Shown: in pieces, positions 38,829 through 40,703 of the stretch
Layout of the letters: each line of letters begins with the position of its first letter
Numbering within the stretch: the stretch's first letter is position 1
Assembly (NCBI GenBank): GCA_016931075.1
Contig: JAFGFF010000280.1
Location: 1 to 40,703, forward strand
Source of the DNA: Pirellulales bacterium
Lineage (GTDB): Bacteria > Planctomycetota > Planctomycetia > Pirellulales > Thermoguttaceae
Length of the DNA stretch: 40,703 nucleotides
Reading direction: 5' to 3'
Program-made: the position numbers and the translations under genes
The notes under the pieces: model-generated
What the model saw: the letters and a program-made list of their open reading frames with translations, nothing else
Database searches by the model: none
Told to the model about the DNA's origin: nothing

Positions 38829-40319
38829 CTACGAATCCTTCTCTTTCTCGTCCGAATCGCCGCCGCCCAGACCCAGTTGCGAGAACCAACGTCCTCGAGC
38901 TCCGCCTTCCTTGCTTTCTGGAGCGTCTTTCTTCTCACCCTTGCCGCCCTTGTCCAGGCCCAGTTCGCGGATACGTTCTTCGAGCTCCACCCGTTCGCGA
39001 CCGAGCTTGGCGCGTTCGATCGAAATGTCGACTTCCGCCTTGCGGAGTTTCTCACGGAGTTCCTCCTGAATCCGCTTGAGGTTCTCCCGCTCCTCTTGGA
39101 TGATCGCGTCCTGATCGAGCATCTCGGCGAACGCGGCAGCCCCGACGGCCACCTCGCCGACCTGGCTGCTCTGGGTTTCGAGCAACGTCTTGAGTTCGTC
39201 GATCTCGCGGTCCTTCTCGTTGATGATTCGCTGGGTCGTCTCGATAACCTGCTCGATCTTCAGCCGCTCGTCCCGGTCGTCCTCGTTGTCTTCGTCGAAG
39301 TCGGCCTCGAGCGCGGCAAGGATGCGGCGCTTCTGGGCCTCCCAGTCCAACGCGACCGCGGGCAGGGGCACGTCGGAGGTGGAATCGGAACGTCGCTTGG
39401 AGAGCTGTTCCTGAAGCTGGGCGTTCTCCTTCTTCAGGTCCCGCAGGTCGTCCATCGCCAACTCGTAGCGACGCTGATAGTCGTCGTTGTCCGAGTTCGA
39501 CTTGCCCTTGTGTTTCTTTTCCGCTTTCTCCAACGCTGCTTCGAGTTTCGAACGCTGGGTCTGGACCGAAGCCAGTTCGGCCTCGACCTCCTCGATCCGA
39601 CGCCGGGCTTCGGCAAGCCGCTCGTCGGCCGCATTGTCGCCGGCCTGTTGGGACGCAACCGCGTCCGATCGGGCCGTCCGCAACTCGGACCGGAGCGAGT
39701 CCCGTTCGGCCGTGGCGTCGTCAAGCTGCTGTTTCAACTCCGAGAGTTGATCGGTGGCCAGTTGTTCGAGTTGGGCCCGTTCCGTCTTGAGCGATTCGCG
39801 CTCTTGGGCCAGTCGGGCAGCCTCCTCCTCGTGCTGCTTTTGCGCCAAGGCCAGGGCCTGACGGTCGTGGGCCACTTGAGCTTCCACCTCGGCCATCTCG
39901 GTCCGACGTTGAGAAAGCTGCTCGAGCTGCGCGACCAGTTCGGCCTGTTGCCGTTCGATCCGCTGGACCAGCTCGCTTTGCTGCGCGAGGGCCCGATCTT
40001 GCGCGGCCTGCCAGTCGGCCTGCGCGGCCAGGAGCGATTCCTTGAGTTGGGCGACGTTCTTGGCCTCTTCGTCGAGACGCTGGGCACGGCTCTCCAAGTC
40101 GCCTTCCGACCGCTTGCGCTCCTGTTCAGCCCGGGTCAACTCCTGAGCGATCCGTTCGAGCTGCGACCCCAGACGCGCTTCGGCCGCCGAGAGACGCTCG
40201 CGCTGCGCAGCGAGAAACTCGTCGATGCGGCCTCGCTGTTGGCCGAGCGACTTCAGCAGCTCTTCCGTCCGAGCGGACGGAGGAGCGGACGAAGACGTTG
40301 GGGAGTTCTTCTCTTCCAT
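38829..40319 (-). CDS. Long coiled-coil protein of unknown function
   Basis: 496 residues from ATG 40319; an earlier in-frame start would add non-conserved residues. From about 15 to 290 it is almost pure coiled coil (E, Q, R, L, A heptads such as LSAAEARLGSQLERIAQELT), then a basic KKHKGKSNSDND break, a second helical region (about 295-460) with an acidic EADFDEDNEDDRDE patch, and a short tail WFSQLGLGGGDSDEKEKDS. No signal peptide or membrane helix is seen, so it is probably cytoplasmic. It resembles structural or chromosome-partition-like proteins, but no ATPase motif is present. It lies upstream of the ABC permease on the same strand. Confidence 0.8.
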   Translation of the reverse strand: MEEKNSPTSSSAPPSARTEELLKSLGQQRGRIDEFLAAQRERLSAAEARLGSQLERIAQELTRAEQERKRSEGDLESRAQRLDEEAKNVAQLKESLLAAQADWQAAQDRALAQQSELVQRIERQQAELVAQLEQLSQRRTEMAEVEAQVAHDRQALALAQKQHEEEAARLAQERESLKTERAQLEQLATDQLSELKQQLDDATAERDSLRSELRTARSDAVASQQAGDNAADERLAEARRRIEEVEAELASVQTQRSKLEAALEKAEKKHKGKSNSDNDDYQRRYELAMDDLRDLKKENAQLQEQLSKRRSDSTSDVPLPAVALDWEAQKRRILAALEADFDEDNEDDRDERLKIEQVIETTQRIINEKDREIDELKTLLETQSSQVGEVAVGAAAFAEMLDQDAIIQEERENLKRIQEELREKLRKAEVDISIERAKLGRERVELEERIRELGLDKGGKGEKKDAPESKEGGARGRWFSQLGLGGGDSDEKEKDS

Positions 40320-40609
40320 GGTGGCCTGTAACCTAGGCGGTCGTTTCCTACTTGCGCGCGTCGTGCGCGATCCGCCGTGCCAGGGCGCACGGGGACCTAC
40401 GGCCCGCCAATTCGGTGCCCACCCGATGGCGGTCGCGCACTGGCAGACCGCTAAGAAGGTATACGCCACGGGCTGTGCCCGAGCAAAACGGCCCGGTCGG
40501 TCGTAGCGATTGGCGCGATTAGCCTGGCCGGCGGCAAAAGCGACCGGTTTTCTCCTCGCCTTGGGCTGCTACAATGGGCACACTGTGCCCCTGAGGCTGT
40601 GTGTTTGAG
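40320..40609. other. Non-coding spacer upstream of the coiled-coil gene
   Basis: Together with the following repeat this is 384 bp without a recognised gene. TACAAT at 40570-40575 on the plus strand resembles a -10 box but has no good -35 at the right distance. Nothing else supports a function. Confidence 0.35.
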
Positions 40610-40694
40610 AAGGGTGCCACTGCTGGCTTGTCCAGCAGTGTGCCTACGAGAAAACACGGTTCACACTGCTGGACAAGCCAGCAGTGGCACCCTT
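40610..40694. repeat. REPIN-like inverted repeat, family D, copy 2
   Basis: Perfect 33-bp arms at 40610-40642 and 40662-40694 with a 19-bp centre. The core is identical to the copy at 29598-29674 (CACTGCTGG pairing with CCAGCAGTG inside each arm), while the centre differs. So arms are conserved and centres vary. It lies at the right edge of the window, 290 bp upstream of the coiled-coil gene. Confidence 0.92.
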
Positions 40695-40703
40695 GGAGCA
40701 ACC

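Noticed and set aside
40519-40701. Short frame reading CHCWLVQQC at the right edge
   Set aside because: It is the translation of the family D repeat, not a gene.

Overview
The window looks like the chromosome of a GC-rich planctomycete, most likely Pirellulales or a relative. This rests on family content: a DUF1559 pseudopilin-like protein, PEP-CTERM proteins (one with a dockerin), a zinc-ribbon/ExbD fusion, PQQ beta-propeller and squalene-cyclase-like envelope proteins, and a XylR-type AraC regulator. I found no rRNA, tRNA, CRISPR array, prophage or intact transposase. The strong GC bias creates many long antisense open frames, which I left out.

Layout. 1-2401 (+): the end of an unidentified gene, a 7TM protein of the transglutaminase-associated type, and a D-Ala-D-Ala-ligase-like ATP-grasp enzyme. 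2669-15821 (-): nine same-strand genes behind a good sigma-70-type promoter (TTGACA, 17 bp, TATTCT at 15928-15956). In transcription order they encode a secreted squalene-cyclase-like/HEAT protein, two tandem paralogous single-pass proteins, ExbB, ExbD, a zinc-ribbon ExbD, a membrane-anchored PQQ propeller protein, a TPR plus family-5 solute-binding fusion, and a secreted unknown protein. The last pair overlaps as ATGA. I read this as one proton-motive-force-driven envelope machine with no known name. 16231-22056 (-): a sigma-70 family factor and a one-chain pyruvate:ferredoxin oxidoreductase, each with a terminator. 22914-29586 (+): a PiT-type phosphate transporter, a family 2 glycoside hydrolase, an NRAMP-related protein and a DegT-type aminotransferase. 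29699-30949 (-): a XylR-like regulator. 31801-37262 (+): two tandem PEP-CTERM paralogs (the second with a dockerin), a DUF1559 protein and an overlapping lipoprotein. 37276-40319 (-): MsrA, an ABC-2-type permease with no visible ATPase, and a long coiled-coil protein.

The most striking non-coding signal is five intergenic elements from four sequence families (1159-1230, 2438-2617, 26850-26928, 29598-29674, 40610-40694). All share one design: two arms of 25-33 bp in inverted orientation, each arm itself a small hairpin. This is the layout of REPINs mobilised in trans by REP-associated tyrosine transposases. One family is present twice. A separate tandem duplication of about 77 bp copies the 3' end of an exbD gene into the adjoining spacer.
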